This document shows positions 34,663 to 44,640 of a stretch of DNA of 64,000 bases, piece after piece. A program made the position numbers and the translations under genes. Positions within the stretch are counted from its first letter, which is position 1; every line of letters begins with the position of its first letter. Under the pieces are notes generated by a model, which did no database searches, was not told the DNA's origin, and worked only from the letters and a program-made list of their open reading frames with translations. This DNA is from Paulinella micropora (lineage: Eukaryota > Cercozoa > Imbricatea > Euglyphida > Paulinellidae). The stretch is from contig WBZZ01006588.1 of assembly GCA_019918135.1 (NCBI GenBank), positions 46,001 to 110,000 of the forward strand. Direction: 5' to 3'.

Positions 34663-36060
34663 TTATGAAATGGAAATTATATTTGCCTTAACCTGAACCT
34701 CCCGCTGAGTGATTGCTACACTTACGTGCTGATGAGCATTATTCTGCGTAGTGCTAATGAACTCCCATCGCCTCTCATTGGAAAAGTCAAGCCCGCTAAC
34801 TTCATTTTGGTCTTTGCTCCACAGCGGGCGGGTATGATCCCAAGCATCAACCCAGAACCAGTTGTATTGATACACATTTGAATTCATCAAAACAGAACCT
34901 TCAAGTTTAGGTTTCAAGCACATATAATCTTCGAAACTAGCGGGAAATATTTCAAATTCCTGAAGTCGTGCCCCGTCAAGTGTGGTGTGGAAACTGGTAG
35001 TCTTAGCGTTTGCTCTGTTATCAATATCATAAGCTGTATTCTTGTTTTCGGTGTTGTGAAAGAGTGTGTGATAAATTTTCTTCAACCTTTTACCATGCCC
35101 CCTATCAAAGCGGAGAATAATGTTTTGTTTAGTTGATTGAGCAATGGAATTTTTATACACATAAGGATAATCAATATTTGTCTCTACAGCAAGGAACAAG
35201 TTAAGACTAGAAACAGTTACATTACCAGCGGCAGCAACAAGCACTCCTCCACCAGGTGACGAAGCATCGTTATTGTAATAATAAATTTTACGGGTCTGTT
35301 GCCATACAATCCTCATATTCAAAATCTCAGGAAACATAATAATCTTATCAAGGGCGAAAATGGTATTGTAAAGCATACCGAGATTAATCTTAACAGCGAT
35401 AGAAGGCTCAGCAGCAGTAGCAGCACCACCCGAGAAATACTTAGCCTCATTATATTCAACATTAACAAGGCTATAGGTTCCAGCAGTGCCATCAGATAGA
35501 GCGGAATCGTCGTGGCGACGAGCATTTGCACTAGGCACTTTGTAGTATGTTTGAATTGCGTCTCTAACAGTATCGTAGGCTGCTGCAGTATCAATTGCTC
35601 GCCTTTCTGCTCTACTACCGATAACAATCTTTCCTGCATTACACTTTTGAAGCATACATCCCGCACCACTTCCATTGTCGTGGTTTTCAAGTGTCAGAAA
35701 GTCCTTCATAGAAGTCTCAGCATTCCAAAGAAACTTCGTAAAATTGCCAACTTCATTTACATCACACAGATAAACACCGCTACGGGTTTGAAGTTGAATT
35801 TGTCTAATAGGAGCCAGACAATCCATATAGCATTTGTTATAGTTCGCTGCAATTGCTGGTGGGGCATAAGTAAAACTCAAGACAGAGCGGGCTAAGTTAA
35901 ATGGCCTGCTGATAAGGTCGAAGTTGCTTTCTTGGCATTCTGCGGTAGTAACAGTAATAGCTCCCGCACCTTCTCGCGGAGTTAGTTTATTCAAACGATA
36001 CGAAGCACTGATGTAGTCGGTTCTAGAAAAGTCTAGTTCGCCTCCTTGTTGAGTTGGCAT
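34663..36060 (-). CDS. Probable major capsid protein (double jelly-roll), element C
   Basis: 465 residues, uninterrupted (MPTQQGGELDF...). It lies between the structural gene and the penton gene, where PLVs carry their MCP, and has the expected size. Motifs I associate with this family: SRPFNLARSVLSF, CLAPIRQIQLQTRSGVYL, FLWNAETSMKDFL and a late NWFWVDAWDHTRPLW. No signal peptide or membrane helix is seen. It would form the capsid shell together with the penton protein. The assignment rests on context and general resemblance. It is one of the few unbroken genes of element C. Confidence 0.6.
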   Translation of the reverse strand: MPTQQGGELDFSRTDYISASYRLNKLTPREGAGAITVTTAECQESNFDLISRPFNLARSVLSFTYAPPAIAANYNKCYMDCLAPIRQIQLQTRSGVYLCDVNEVGNFTKFLWNAETSMKDFLTLENHDNGSGAGCMLQKCNAGKIVIGSRAERRAIDTAAAYDTVRDAIQTYYKVPSANARRHDDSALSDGTAGTYSLVNVEYNEAKYFSGGAATAAEPSIAVKINLGMLYNTIFALDKIIMFPEILNMRIVWQQTRKIYYYNNDASSPGGGVLVAAAGNVTVSSLNLFLAVETNIDYPYVYKNSIAQSTKQNIILRFDRGHGKRLKKIYHTLFHNTENKNTAYDIDNRANAKTTSFHTTLDGARLQEFEIFPASFEDYMCLKPKLEGSVLMNSNVYQYNWFWVDAWDHTRPLWSKDQNEVSGLDFSNERRWEFISTTQNNAHQHVSVAITQREVQVKANIISIS

Positions 36061-36152
36061 TTTTGTTTTTTTAGGCAGTTGTGAAAATTAACTAATTCAC
36101 CAGAATATATTTATAGAAAAAAATAAATAATTCCAAAATTAAATTAATTACC

Positions 36153-36964
36153 CTACCTCACCTTTAACAAATTGAAAAATGATGTAAATAAATTAAAATA
36201 ATTAGTCTCTCTGTAAATCAACAATGTCATAACAATACCTAACCCATTAAGATTTATAGCCTGATCGTTTTCGTCTGTAAGATAAAACCTATATACATTA
36301 TTTGAACTGGCGGATAATTTCTTACCATACTCAGACGCACTTGCGTCGTATATAATGGCTCCAAATGGAATTTCGTTGGCTGTGTATATTTCTTGTAGCA
36401 CGTGATTATCTCCTTCACCAACTAAGTCTGATTGAAGGTATAAAGTCTTTTCGCCAGTTAAAATAATTACATTTGGCGATTTAATAAAATCATTAGCGAA
36501 GAAATATGTTGAATTTCTATCAAACCCCATAACCTCGTGAATACTGGTATCAGCATCAAATATAAACCGCTGTTGAATACCTCCGTTATTTGAAACACTG
36601 AATGTTAATTTACCATCCTCCACTTCTGTGTTTGTATGTTGCTTGAGACAACATAAGTATAGTCATTCGGACTTTCTGTCGTCAGTACCTCCGACAACTT
36701 ATTTTTTAGATTGTTCATTGTGTAGTTTCCCTCAGGTATCGTAATTAAAGCCTCATACCCGTCTTCGCTAAGTGTAAAGGTATTATATGGTGAAGCCACA
36801 GAGTAATAAGATTTTGGAACATAGATATGAAGAATTTTACAATGTGTGGGATTGTCTAACCCCTTCATATTGACTTCGTGTGTGAAGTCGCTATCTGTGC
36901 CAGTTATTCTGTTTTTGCTATTTATGTAATAGATACCACTCGCACGGCCTCCCTTATACTCCAT
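36153..36964 (-). pseudogene. Penton-type minor capsid protein, element C, frameshifted
   Basis: Starts MEYKGGRASGIYYINSKNRI at 36964. Typical features: SKNRITGTDSDFTHEV, VPKSYYSV..YNTFTLSE, IPEGNYT, then (after one A is missing at CAGAAGTGG near 36625) EDGKLTFSV, EVMGFDRNS, SDLVGEGDNHVLQEIY and FYLTDENDQAINLNGLGIVMTLLIY. This order matches the single jelly-roll vertex protein of PLVs and virophages. About 270 residues in total, normal length. It is upstream of the MCP gene on the same strand. Its promoter side carries a TTTAGAAT/ATTCTAAA palindrome (36969-37011). Confidence 0.65.
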
Positions 36965-36968
36965 GATA

Positions 36969-37011
36969 TTTAGAATTGCGCTTCGTGCTCCGCACTCTCG
37001 CTTATTCTAAA
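36969..37011. promoter_or_regulatory. TTTAGAAT palindrome upstream of penton gene
   Basis: TTTAGAAT...ATTCTAAA with inner GTGC/GCAC hairpin, five bases before the penton start codon. First of four such palindromes, each preceding a minus-strand gene of element C (others at 38130, 38641, 40540). Confidence 0.6.
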
Positions 37012-37229
37012 CATCGCTTTTTTCTTTTTCAAAAAAATTAATGCTTATTGTAATCCTTAAAAGTGCGTAGCCCCCGATGTTTGTTGAAGACGTAGTCTGA
37101 AACAAATATCAAATAAATGTATCAAAATTACCATACCCATTCTGTGTTTTAAATTTCTCCGCTTCTTCTACTTTAAGGTCTGTATAACCGCTAGCAAACT
37201 TAAACCTGTTTCCTTTCGCTCGCTCCATT

Positions 37230-38118
37230 AAAAATCTCATACTATGCCAACCGCATGTGTCTGAAGTGTTTGATTACTGCTTTACTTGATTGACCTTCAT
37301 TAACAAATAACTATCTGGATGGCTTTTGTCTATTAGTTGTTTCATTTGTTGTTGAAAGTCTTCTGTTGCAATAATTTAATACCATCTGCTGTTTTTGTAT
37401 CATACTATTAGTCATTTTTTTAATCTCTTCGTCTGTAAAATAAGCAGATTTTAAAAGTTTTATGTTTTCATCTAGTTCGTCTGCAGGAGGGTGTTTTGGA
37501 AGTGGTGAGACTGGTGTAGGTGGCTGGTTACTCACCGCTTGTATAAGTTGTGGTTGATATTGTGGCTGTGGTAATAGTAATAATTTTTGTTTCCTATCGT
37601 GTTCAAACTTTACATCTTCTATAAGTTTTTGCTCCCTTCTTATTTCTCTGGCTTTTTGTTCTTGTCGTTCATTTATCTTAGCTAGTTCTCTTTTGTGATC
37701 CCTGTCATTTATTTCTTTTTGTTCCTCTGCATCTGCTATGTCTTTTCTTTCTAGCCTTTTCTTTTTTTCTTCTATCTCATCCCTTTTCTTCTTTTCCTTT
37801 GCTTCCTCGTCATGTATTAACTCATATCTCGTCCGTAAGTTGCTTTGTATCTGGTTTCGGTTCTCGTGTTCAAGACGATTGAAATCAGATTTGATTATTT
37901 TTTCTCTCGGTTTGCGGCCCTGCCTTTGTGGCTCGGCTTACTAATATATTTCATAAAAAGTTTAACGATTTGTAATGTGCTTAAATCATTTGTTTTCTTA
38001 CCAAAATTAAGAATATTTTTTACCCTTCTGGATAATATAAGGTCTCCCCGCTCTTATTCCTATAAACCCGAGGTGGACGGACTTTTGCCTTTTTCTTATT
38101 AGTCTTTTTAGCGACCAT
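37230..38118 (-). pseudogene. Coiled-coil PLV protein (YYPEGKK type), element C, multiply frameshifted
   Basis: Starts at 38118 with a Lys-rich segment, then RPPRVYRNKSGETLYYPEG. The frame then breaks. Later frames give KKTNDLSTLQIVKLFMKYI, a long charged coiled coil (IHDEEAKEKKKRDEIE and similar) and a Pro-rich end with SNQPPTPVSPLPKHPPADE and SAYFTDEEIKKMTNSM. At least three one-base shifts in A-runs are needed to connect these. The left end is approximate. It lies between the GYG and penton genes on their strand. Function unknown; virion-associated by context. Confidence 0.45.
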
Positions 38119-38129
38119 TGTATAGATAG

Positions 38130-38173
38130 TTTAGAATTGCGCTTCGTGCTTTCGCACTCTCACTTATTCTAAA
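38130..38173. promoter_or_regulatory. TTTAGAAT palindrome upstream of coiled-coil gene
   Basis: Same palindrome as at 36969, twelve bases before the start codon at 38118, with inner CGTGC/GCAC. Confidence 0.6.
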
Positions 38174-38216
38174 CCATCGTTTTTTATTTTAGGAAAAAAT
38201 AAATCGGTTTTCAATG

Positions 38217-38266
38217 GTTATCAACAAACGGGAGTTGCGGTAGCAAGCGAGAGTGTAGTTGATAAC
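38217..38266. terminator. GTTATCAAC palindrome downstream of GYG gene
   Basis: GTTATCAAC (38217-38225) and GTTGATAAC (38258-38266), perfect 9-bp arms, begin seven bases after the stop of the GYG gene. Its interior is shared with the palindrome at 40626. Position after a stop codon suggests a transcript-end hairpin. Confidence 0.6.
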
Positions 38267-38272
38267 TATCTT

Positions 38273-38584
38273 TTAATAAAACTTTACAGCACCTCCTCGT
38301 TGCTTACCATATCCGAGTTTTGATGCTGTAGCACTAACACTACCTGCGTAAGGCACCCGAATGCTACTCAATGCCCCAGCAGTTCTAGAGATTACCTTAT
38401 TATCGCGAAGGAATTTATTAACAGCCAAGGCCGTTTTTCCGACCTTAGCCCAGTTAATCTTTCCTCCCTTTTGACCACATCCCTTCTTCTTAGTTTTCTT
38501 TTTTCCTCCCTTCTGTAGCATCGATGCATTGTATCCGATGTTATATCCTGATGGTTGTGAAATTATCACTGGTGATACTGGCAT
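38273..38584 (-). CDS. Small basic virion protein with GYGKQRGG tail, element C
   Basis: 103 residues. An N-terminal segment MPVSPVIISQPSGYNIGY, a Lys/Gly-rich basic block (KGGKKKTKKKGCGQKGG), INWAKVGKTALAVNKFLRDN, KVISRTAGALSS, then a tail with LGYGKQRGGAVKFY. The combination of a short V-K-FL--KVIS--AGALS helix and a LGYG-basic ending recurs in PLV and algal-virus small proteins. It looks like a DNA-condensing or adenovirus-core-like peptide. Intact. It lies directly after the ATPase on the same strand, flanked by palindromes on both sides. Confidence 0.55.
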   Translation of the reverse strand: MPVSPVIISQPSGYNIGYNASMLQKGGKKKTKKKGCGQKGGKINWAKVGKTALAVNKFLRDNKVISRTAGALSSIRVPYAGSVSATASKLGYGKQRGGAVKFY

Positions 38585-38640
38585 ATATTAGAAAGATTTT
38601 AAAAAAATCTTTTCAGCAAAAAAAATAATAATTATTGATA

Positions 38641-38686
38641 TTTTAGAATTGCGTTTCGTGCTGTCGCACTCTCACTTATTCTAAAA
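38641..38686. promoter_or_regulatory. TTTTAGAAT palindrome upstream of GYG gene
   Basis: TTTTAGAAT...ATTCTAAAA with inner CGTGC-TGTC-GCAC, 56 bases before the GYG start. Followed directly by ACATCG-TTTTT-CGATGT, which links it to the next palindrome. Confidence 0.6.
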
Positions 38687-38701
38687 CATCGTTTTTCGAT
38701 G

Positions 38702-38751
38702 TTTATGAGCAAGCGAAAATGAGCGAAGCGAATGAAAGCGATGCTCATAAA
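38702..38751. terminator. TTTATGAGC palindrome downstream of ATPase gene
   Basis: TTTATGAGC/GCTCATAAA (9-bp arms) starting five bases after the ATPase stop. Same position as, but different sequence from, the GTTATCAAC palindromes at 38217 and 40626. Confidence 0.6.
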
Positions 38752-38756
38752 TATCA

Positions 38757-39572
38757 TTATTTCATGCGATAGGCAAAATTTTTTCTTAACTCATTATCAA
38801 CACTTGAAACATAAAGAAAATTAAATCGTTCCTTTGTTGCTTCGTGATACTTTTGAAGAAAATAATCAAAATCAAAAGATAAGTCTAAGTGTTTATACAC
38901 GAGTTCCATTTTATTTTAAGACTGGCCTGGAAAGATTAACAAATAATCTAACTGCTTAATGGCTTCTGGCCGTAGGTCGTTCAGATACTGACTTGACATA
39001 ATAACCTTACTTTTATAGTGTCTGTTCTTTTTTAACAAATCGCTTACTGACTTGTCTCTTAATCCACTTCCTAAATCGTCCAAAACAAAAACAACCTCTG
39101 GTGAAATATACTTACTTGGTCTCTCTTTCTTCTCACCTCCTTCTTCTTTTTTCTTTTCCTTTCCAAAATATAAAAATTGTGGTTTCTCTATTTCCTCTTC
39201 ATCTTTGATTGCTCCTTCATGTTGCTAGTCCTGTCTGTTCAGTTTGTCAAGTTCATAGTCTATCACATTTACACCATCTGATTTAAGAAAGGTATATATA
39301 GCCATTGGGTTTCCCCTGCTCTTAAAGTGTTTAACCGTTGCTTTATAAATGTAGTCCTTGTGAATTGTTGAAGCAATAACGACAATACGGGTTTTTCTGT
39401 CTGTAGTCCGTTTCAGTATTTCAAAGAGTGCTGTCGTTTTCCCGCTCTTCTTACGGGCGAGTAGAAATATATTTACATACGGCTCATTAAATAATTTATA
39501 GCACTTTGCTTTTTTGTTTCCTTCGCCTTCCTGCTTCACTGGTTTCACCTTGACATTGTTTATTTTCTCCAT
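38757..39572 (-). pseudogene. Packaging ATPase (FtsK/HerA-A32 type), element C, two in-frame stops
   Basis: One frame of 271 codons. Walker A lies in FLLARKKSGKTTALFE; Walker B is EVVFVLDDLGSGLRD, followed by SQYLNDLRP (sensor region) and a C-terminal FNFLYVSS...RKNFAYRMK, as in virophage and PLV DNA-packaging ATPases. TAG at 39225-39227 separates Walker A from Walker B, and TAA at 38916-38918 precedes the last 50 residues. No frameshift, normal length for the family. It would pump the genome into capsids. Decayed or expressed only with readthrough; decay is more likely given the neighbours. Confidence 0.75.
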
Positions 39573-39581
39573 TGTATATTA

Positions 39582-39940
39582 TTATCCTAAGAATTCCAGA
39601 CACACAACAATTCTTCCCGCTAAATTTCCTGTGTCAATATTTCTGCTGTCAGTTTCAAGGACTTTAAATGTATATTGTCCGTCCGTCCATCCAACGACAC
39701 CTAAATTATAACTAAGGTTTGAAATGTTTGCTATATTACTATCTGCAAATGTGCCAATAATTCCAATTCTGTCCATATAAAGAATTCTGGTTTTGGTTTC
39801 CGTCTGGTCGTTCGTATAATGAATAAACTTAACATTCATTTTGGTCGGTGTGAATGACATTTGAATATTTTTATTAAATGTTTTGCTTCCAACAAAATCA
39901 TTGTCAGAAAAATAATCTTTTGGTATTTATAGTCAGCCAT
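39582..39940 (-). pseudogene. Small conserved-looking protein, element C, frameshifted
   Basis: ATG at 39940 (MADYKYQK). The frame changes in a T/A-run near 39918 and continues as SDNDFVGSKTFNKNIQ, then MSFTPTKMNVKFIHYTND and a beta-rich end (VVGWTDGQYTFKVLE, RIVVCLEFLG). About 119 residues. It starts ten bases upstream of the ATPase on the same strand, suggesting one transcript. I do not recognise it. Confidence 0.45.
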
Positions 39941-40199
39941 GATTATATTACTGATGATAAACTTTTTAATAACAAAAATATTTTCGCGAACTGCCTGCGA
40001 CTTTTACTCGCGGGTAAGCGAAAAAAAGAATGAGAGTTGTGCTTATTGTATAAAGCAAGGAATAGAAACTACATTTAAACGTGTGTATAAGCCTATGAGT
40101 GATTGGTGTGTTAGTTTTGATGAAGTCATTCCTTTAATCTGTGCCAGCGATAGTTCTTGGTATAAAATACATTTATACGAGGGTTCACTTCTTACTTGA
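39939..40199 (+). CDS. Unknown 86-residue protein on the opposite strand
   Basis: A plus-strand frame from an ATG at 39939 to TGA at 40199, wedged between minus-strand genes. It has a hydrophobic start (IILLMINFLITKIF), then CDFYSRV...CAYCIKQG with three cysteines and VSFDEVIPLICASDSSWYKIH. It occupies the place held by the GIY-YIG gene in element A and converges on the 2-TM gene in the same way (14-base overlap). Could be chance; no family recognised. Confidence 0.3.
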   Translation: MIILLMINFLITKIFSRTACDFYSRVSEKKNESCAYCIKQGIETTFKRVYKPMSDWCVSFDEVIPLICASDSSWYKIHLYEGSLLT

Positions 40200-40535
40200 A
40201 GAAGGCGATGGAAGGCAAATTCCTATGAGTAAAGTCAAAATACCGACATAAGTATTAGCAACCTCGCACGGCAAGTTCTTTTCAGATAGCCTTACGATAC
40301 AAAGAGTTATAATGGCGATAATGATACCCATTTGAAATAAGTATTTAATAAGTCGGCTGTCTGTCGGTCTGTTTTTTATACAACAACAATTCCAGTTATC
40401 TTCCAATTCGTGCTCTACTTTTTTTTCTTCAGTCTTTAGTTCTACTTCAAGAACACGATACTTTAATTCAGGAGTTAGTTCGCCGTCCATATCCATAATA
40501 GGCGGTGGTCTGTGAAGTCTAGTTGTATTAGACAT
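40185..40535 (-). CDS. Small 2-TM PLV protein, element C
   Basis: 116 residues, intact. MSNTTRLHRPPPIMDMDGEL at the N-terminus, a charged helix, a WNCCC cluster, then two membrane segments (about residues 69-88 and 94-110) ending CLPSPSSSKK. Clearly the same protein as in element A (3243-3590), but more diverged, so C and A are distinct lineages. A TTTTAGAAT palindrome lies just upstream. Confidence 0.7.
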   Translation of the reverse strand: MSNTTRLHRPPPIMDMDGELTPELKYRVLEVELKTEEKKVEHELEDNWNCCCIKNRPTDSRLIKYLFQMGIIIAIITLCIVRLSEKNLPCEVANTYVGILTLLIGICLPSPSSSKK

Positions 40536-40539
40536 GATA

Positions 40540-40585
40540 TTTTAGAATTGCGATTCGTGCTGTCGCACTTTCTCTTATTCTAAAA
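40540..40585. promoter_or_regulatory. TTTTAGAAT palindrome upstream of 2-TM gene
   Basis: TTTTAGAAT...ATTCTAAAA with inner CGTGC-TGTC-GCAC, five bases upstream of the 2-TM start codon, followed by ACATCG...CGATGT leading to the GTTGATAA palindrome. Confidence 0.6.
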
Positions 40586-40625
40586 CATCGTTTTTTTTTA
40601 TTAAAAATATTATTCTTTTACGATG

Positions 40626-40674
40626 TTTATCAACAAACGGGAGTTGCGGTAGCAACGAGAGTGTAGTTGATAAA
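40626..40674. terminator. TTTATCAAC palindrome downstream of fibre gene
   Basis: TTTATCAAC (40626-40634) and GTTGATAAA (40666-40674), ending two bases before the fibre stop. The interior (AAACGGGAGTTGCGGTAGCA) is shared with the palindrome at 38217. Confidence 0.6.
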
Positions 40675-40676
40675 TA

Positions 40677-43600
40677 TCAAGGGAAAACGACTGCTCGTAT
40701 TTCTGCTAATTGGTTGGTTTGGTCTTGTAGTATATTAAGTAAAAGTTTATTTTCTTTTTCTAAATTAACTACCTTTTCTGATAATTGTTGAACCGCTTTC
40801 ATTAACGGGGCGATAAACTCAGAATAACCTATACCATAACCGACATCACCACTATCAACACATTTAACATCTTCTGGATTAACACTCACACCTTTCAATT
40901 CGCATTCTTTTCTTTGCTTTGGACACGGAAACATAATTGTTTCTTTTATAAAACCGCCAAAATCTAGCATATTCATTTCTGTTAGTATATCCTCTAATTC
41001 TTGTGCTATCAAACCCGTTCTTTGTTTCTTGTTGTCATCAATCATACGATAGCAAACTGGATTTAACTTATTAATAAAATCTAAGCATAAGCATTCCTTT
41101 ATATCTTCTTTTTTTCTCCTGTCTGAATATTGAATTGGATTAGACAATACCCATAATTGTCCATCACTTGCTTTCAAAGACATTAAAGCAGTATTTGCAC
41201 TATTCTCCCATATGAACCCACTCGTTGAAGAATTATTCACTCTAAATCTAATAGCATAAGAAGTTAATCCTCCGCCTACTCCTCCTGCTGGTGCTGTTCC
41301 TCCACTTAATGATTTATTTGAACCAGACTGAGACATATAAATCCCCCATGCTGAATCAGCAGTATCCCAAATAAATATTCCTCTCGCATTCGTCCCGTCT
41401 GTTTGTCCTTGAATTCCTATTTTCGCTCCATTATTAGTTGTGGTCGTTAGCATCCCAGAGTATGTAATCCCCGCATTCGCAGTTAGTAAGCCACTTGTTG
41501 TTAATGTGGTTGTTGATATACCCGCATTTGCAGTTACTAATCCACTCGCAGTTGCCGTTGTTGTTGATATCCCCGCATTTGCTGTTATCGCCCCACTCGC
41601 TGTAATCGCCTTTGTTGCTAATAAACCTGATGTGTCAAGTTCCAGAGCGAGAAACCAAGGAACAGCAACCCCAACACTTTTCCCGCTATCATACAAAAAT
41701 CTAAGTTTATTATTTCATTTACTAATTAGAAAATTAGAACTCGCATAACTTGATTTCCATCCACCAGCATCTAAATACGCATCAAAGGTCATATTTATGT
41801 TATTATGACTTAAATTAGTTAGTTGAAAAGTGGGATATATATCTTCTGTTGTAATAGCCTGCAAATGTGCTCCAGTTGTATTATTGTTATAAGTCCCATA
41901 CAATTCTAAACCCGCTGTTGTTCCTATTCCTTTCGTTGTATTGCCTATGATTATTAGCATACCTGATGCTGTTGTTATTTTGTCGCTCGTTGTTAATGTT
42001 GTTGTAGTCATGCCAGTAGTTGCCGTTAATGTAGTTCCCGTTATTGTTCCACCATTTGTTATGTTGTTTGAGTTCATATCCAAAGCACCATAAAATCGCA
42101 TACCGCCAGCATTGTTAAAACAGACAATGTCAGATGAAGCACTTTTATTATCCAAAAGTCTTGAAATAAAAAGTCCCGCCCCTTTTGCATCAAATGCTAC
42201 ATTCGTAAATACATAACCTCGTTGGTTCGCGGTTCCACTTGTAGCGGTATTTAGAATAAATAAGAAATACTGATAATCGCCTGATGTCTGTGAAAAGAAT
42301 ATATCTCCTCCGTTTTGGTTTAATATCCTCGCCCCATTATATGTTATATTTCCACCATTAATGATAGTTTGATTATTAAAATCACCATTGTTCGTTAAAG
42401 TTAGATATTTTATCGTAGTGCTCGCCCCATTAAATCTTTTACTTCCTGTTATGGTTTGGTCTGTTGTTAGTTTCACACAATTGTCATCCAGATATTGCCT
42501 ATTTACCGCTTCATTCGCATTTTGTGGTGCTCCTAGATTAACAATCCTACTACTATTATAATCTAATCCAGTAGCATTAAACCACGAAACAATCGTCCAA
42601 TCGATAATAAAACTTATTTTTTTCGCAGAAATTTCAAAGTTGTAATATGTTGCAGTTTTCATATCCAAACTAGCAATTGACCCAATATTACTGGTAGAAT
42701 TGAAAACGATGAATGTACCTTTTGTTGTTAAATTGATTGAATTTCCAGTAATTTCAACACCACTGCTATATGTCTTAATTCCTGCTATGGTTTGGTTTCC
42801 TGTTAGTTTCACATTTTGCCCGTCTAATGTATCAACATAACTTTTGTTTGCTCCGTCCGTTGTTACTGATGGTGTGGCTAAGTTCGTTGTTTTGTTGTTA
42901 TTCAAACTTAATGTTGTTCCAGTTGCGGTTATAATTAAAGTATTACCTGAATATAACTCTACATACGAACCAGTTATTTGTATCGGATACCAAGTCGCTG
43001 TTGCTGTTTTTTGTGCTGCAATCATTCCTATTTTTGTATCAAAGGCTATGCCAATACCATCAAAAGTAGTAGGATTGGACGAACCACTTACTTCTAAAGT
43101 TGATGTAAATTTTTTATTCCCTGCTATGGTTTGGTCTCCTGTTAGTTTAACCACCGAAGTATCAAGAACAGAAACATCCACACCATCAACAAGATTGACA
43201 TTTGTTATGCTTTGGCTTTTCATATCAATCCTCGCATTTATTATACTGCTAAATGTTTTAATTCCTGCTATGGTTTGGTCTCCTGTTAGTTTAACCACCG
43301 AACCATCAACTGCGAGATTAGCGAGATTAATTCCATTATACGTAGAAGGCCCCGAAATAGCAAAACCATTCGTATTTAGTGCCCCCGTCATACTAGCTGT
43401 GCCGTCTAATCTAAGAAAGGGTGAAGTGGTGTTTCTCCATTGTCCCGTGCTATACATAAGCAGTTGGTTATCTGCTGGGAAGCCTGTTATTGTCACATCG
43501 CTGTGGCTGTCTATACTTCCACTCGCTGAAACTTTATTATTATTATCATTATGCTCAAATATCCATTCATCAACATCTTTGGTATTTAGTAAATTAACTC

Positions 43601-44127
43601 CTTTTATATTCTTGCTTCCCATACTAATATTGCCGAATTCATCCACATTTATCGGAAAGGTTTTATTTACCCAGTTTATTGAGTTATATGTTAGATAACT
43701 ATTCATTGCTATTGGTGCGGTTATGACTACATCAGAAAGTGTGTCAATTGAACCTATGGCTGTATTCTTCCATTTGCCTTCTACATCGTTGTAAGTTAAG
43801 TATTGACCGCTCGCTTGTGCAAATATGTTTGTGTCTATCAAATTATATAAACTGGTTTGGTGCGGATTGGAAGTATTAGAGCGGTGTTGAGTTGAGGCTT
43901 TGACTTCGTCGTTGTCTATCACTCGTTGCTCTGTATAGTATAAATGTTTTCCTTCTTTGATGTCCGTCGTTGATAGCGATACGTGTGTCAAATCGCGCAT
44001 CTGTATAATAAAGATTTATTGAGTCGGAATCTTCTGGCACTCTGTCTGTATTCAGACCGACTATGTTTGTGTTGGTTAAGTCTAATTTTGAGATTGATAG
44101 GCTGTCTGTCGCGATTTCTGACAACAC
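40677..44127 (-). pseudogene. Fibre with S74 chaperone, element C (main copy), broken
   Basis: Same architecture as the element A fibre: LYYTDARFDTR stalk, four VKLTGDQTIAG modules, ANAGIST repeats and a C-terminal S74 chaperone. Here the chaperone is in frame: SDRRKKEDIKECLCLDFIN runs straight into KLNPVCYRM. Two breaks: a frameshift near 43985-44000 in the stalk, and TGA at 41712-41714 replacing Trp (ISK-stop-NNK). The N-terminus begins inside LSEIATDSLSI because it is fused to a second, partial fibre copy at 44128. Confidence 0.8.
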
Positions 44128-44639
44128 ATCCCTGTGGCTATCTATGCTTCCACTCGCTGAAACTTTATCATTATTATCTTGATGCTCAAATATTCATTCA
44201 TCAACATCTTTGGTATTTAGTAAATTAACTCCTGTTATATTCTTCCTTCCCATACTAATATTACCGAATTCATCCACATTTATCGGAAAGGTTTCATTTA
44301 CCCAGTTTATTGAATTATATGTTAGATAACTATTCATCGCTATCGGCGCGGTTATAACCACATCTGAAAGTGTATCAATTGAACCAAGGGCTGTATTCTT
44401 CCATTTGCCTTCTACATCGTTGTAAGTTAAGTATTGACCGCTCGCTTGTGCAAATATGTTTGTGTCTATCAAATTATATAAACTGGTTTGGTGCGGATTG
44501 GAAGTATTAGAGCGGTGTTGCGTTGAGGCTTTGACTTCGTCGTTGTCTCTCACTCGTTGCTCTGTATAGTATAAATTTTTTCCTTCTTTGATGTCGGTTG
44601 TTGATTTGCTGGATAACCTTGTATCAAATCGGGCGTCAG
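44128..44639 (-). pseudogene. Partial duplicate of fibre N-terminal half, element C
   Basis: Repeats the fibre from TDARFDTRLSSKSTTDIKEG to ASGSIDSHRDV, then switches to LSEIATDSLSI of the main fibre. It is therefore an incomplete tandem duplication inside the fibre gene. A TGA stands near 44193 in place of the Trp of DEWIF. The very N-terminus of this copy lies at 45831-45959 on the opposite strand because of the inversion. Confidence 0.7.
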
Positions 44640-44640
44640 T

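Noticed and set aside
8000-39227. Alternative genetic code with TAA/TAG read as Gln
   Set aside because: Two TAA codons fall where Gln is expected (8000, 31879), but other internal stops replace Trp (57570, TAG), Tyr (57669, TAG), Trp (41712 and 34058, TGA) and Gly (32080, TGA). Intact genes such as the MCP, integrase B and D's E/K gene end normally at TAA. Plain nonsense mutation fits better.
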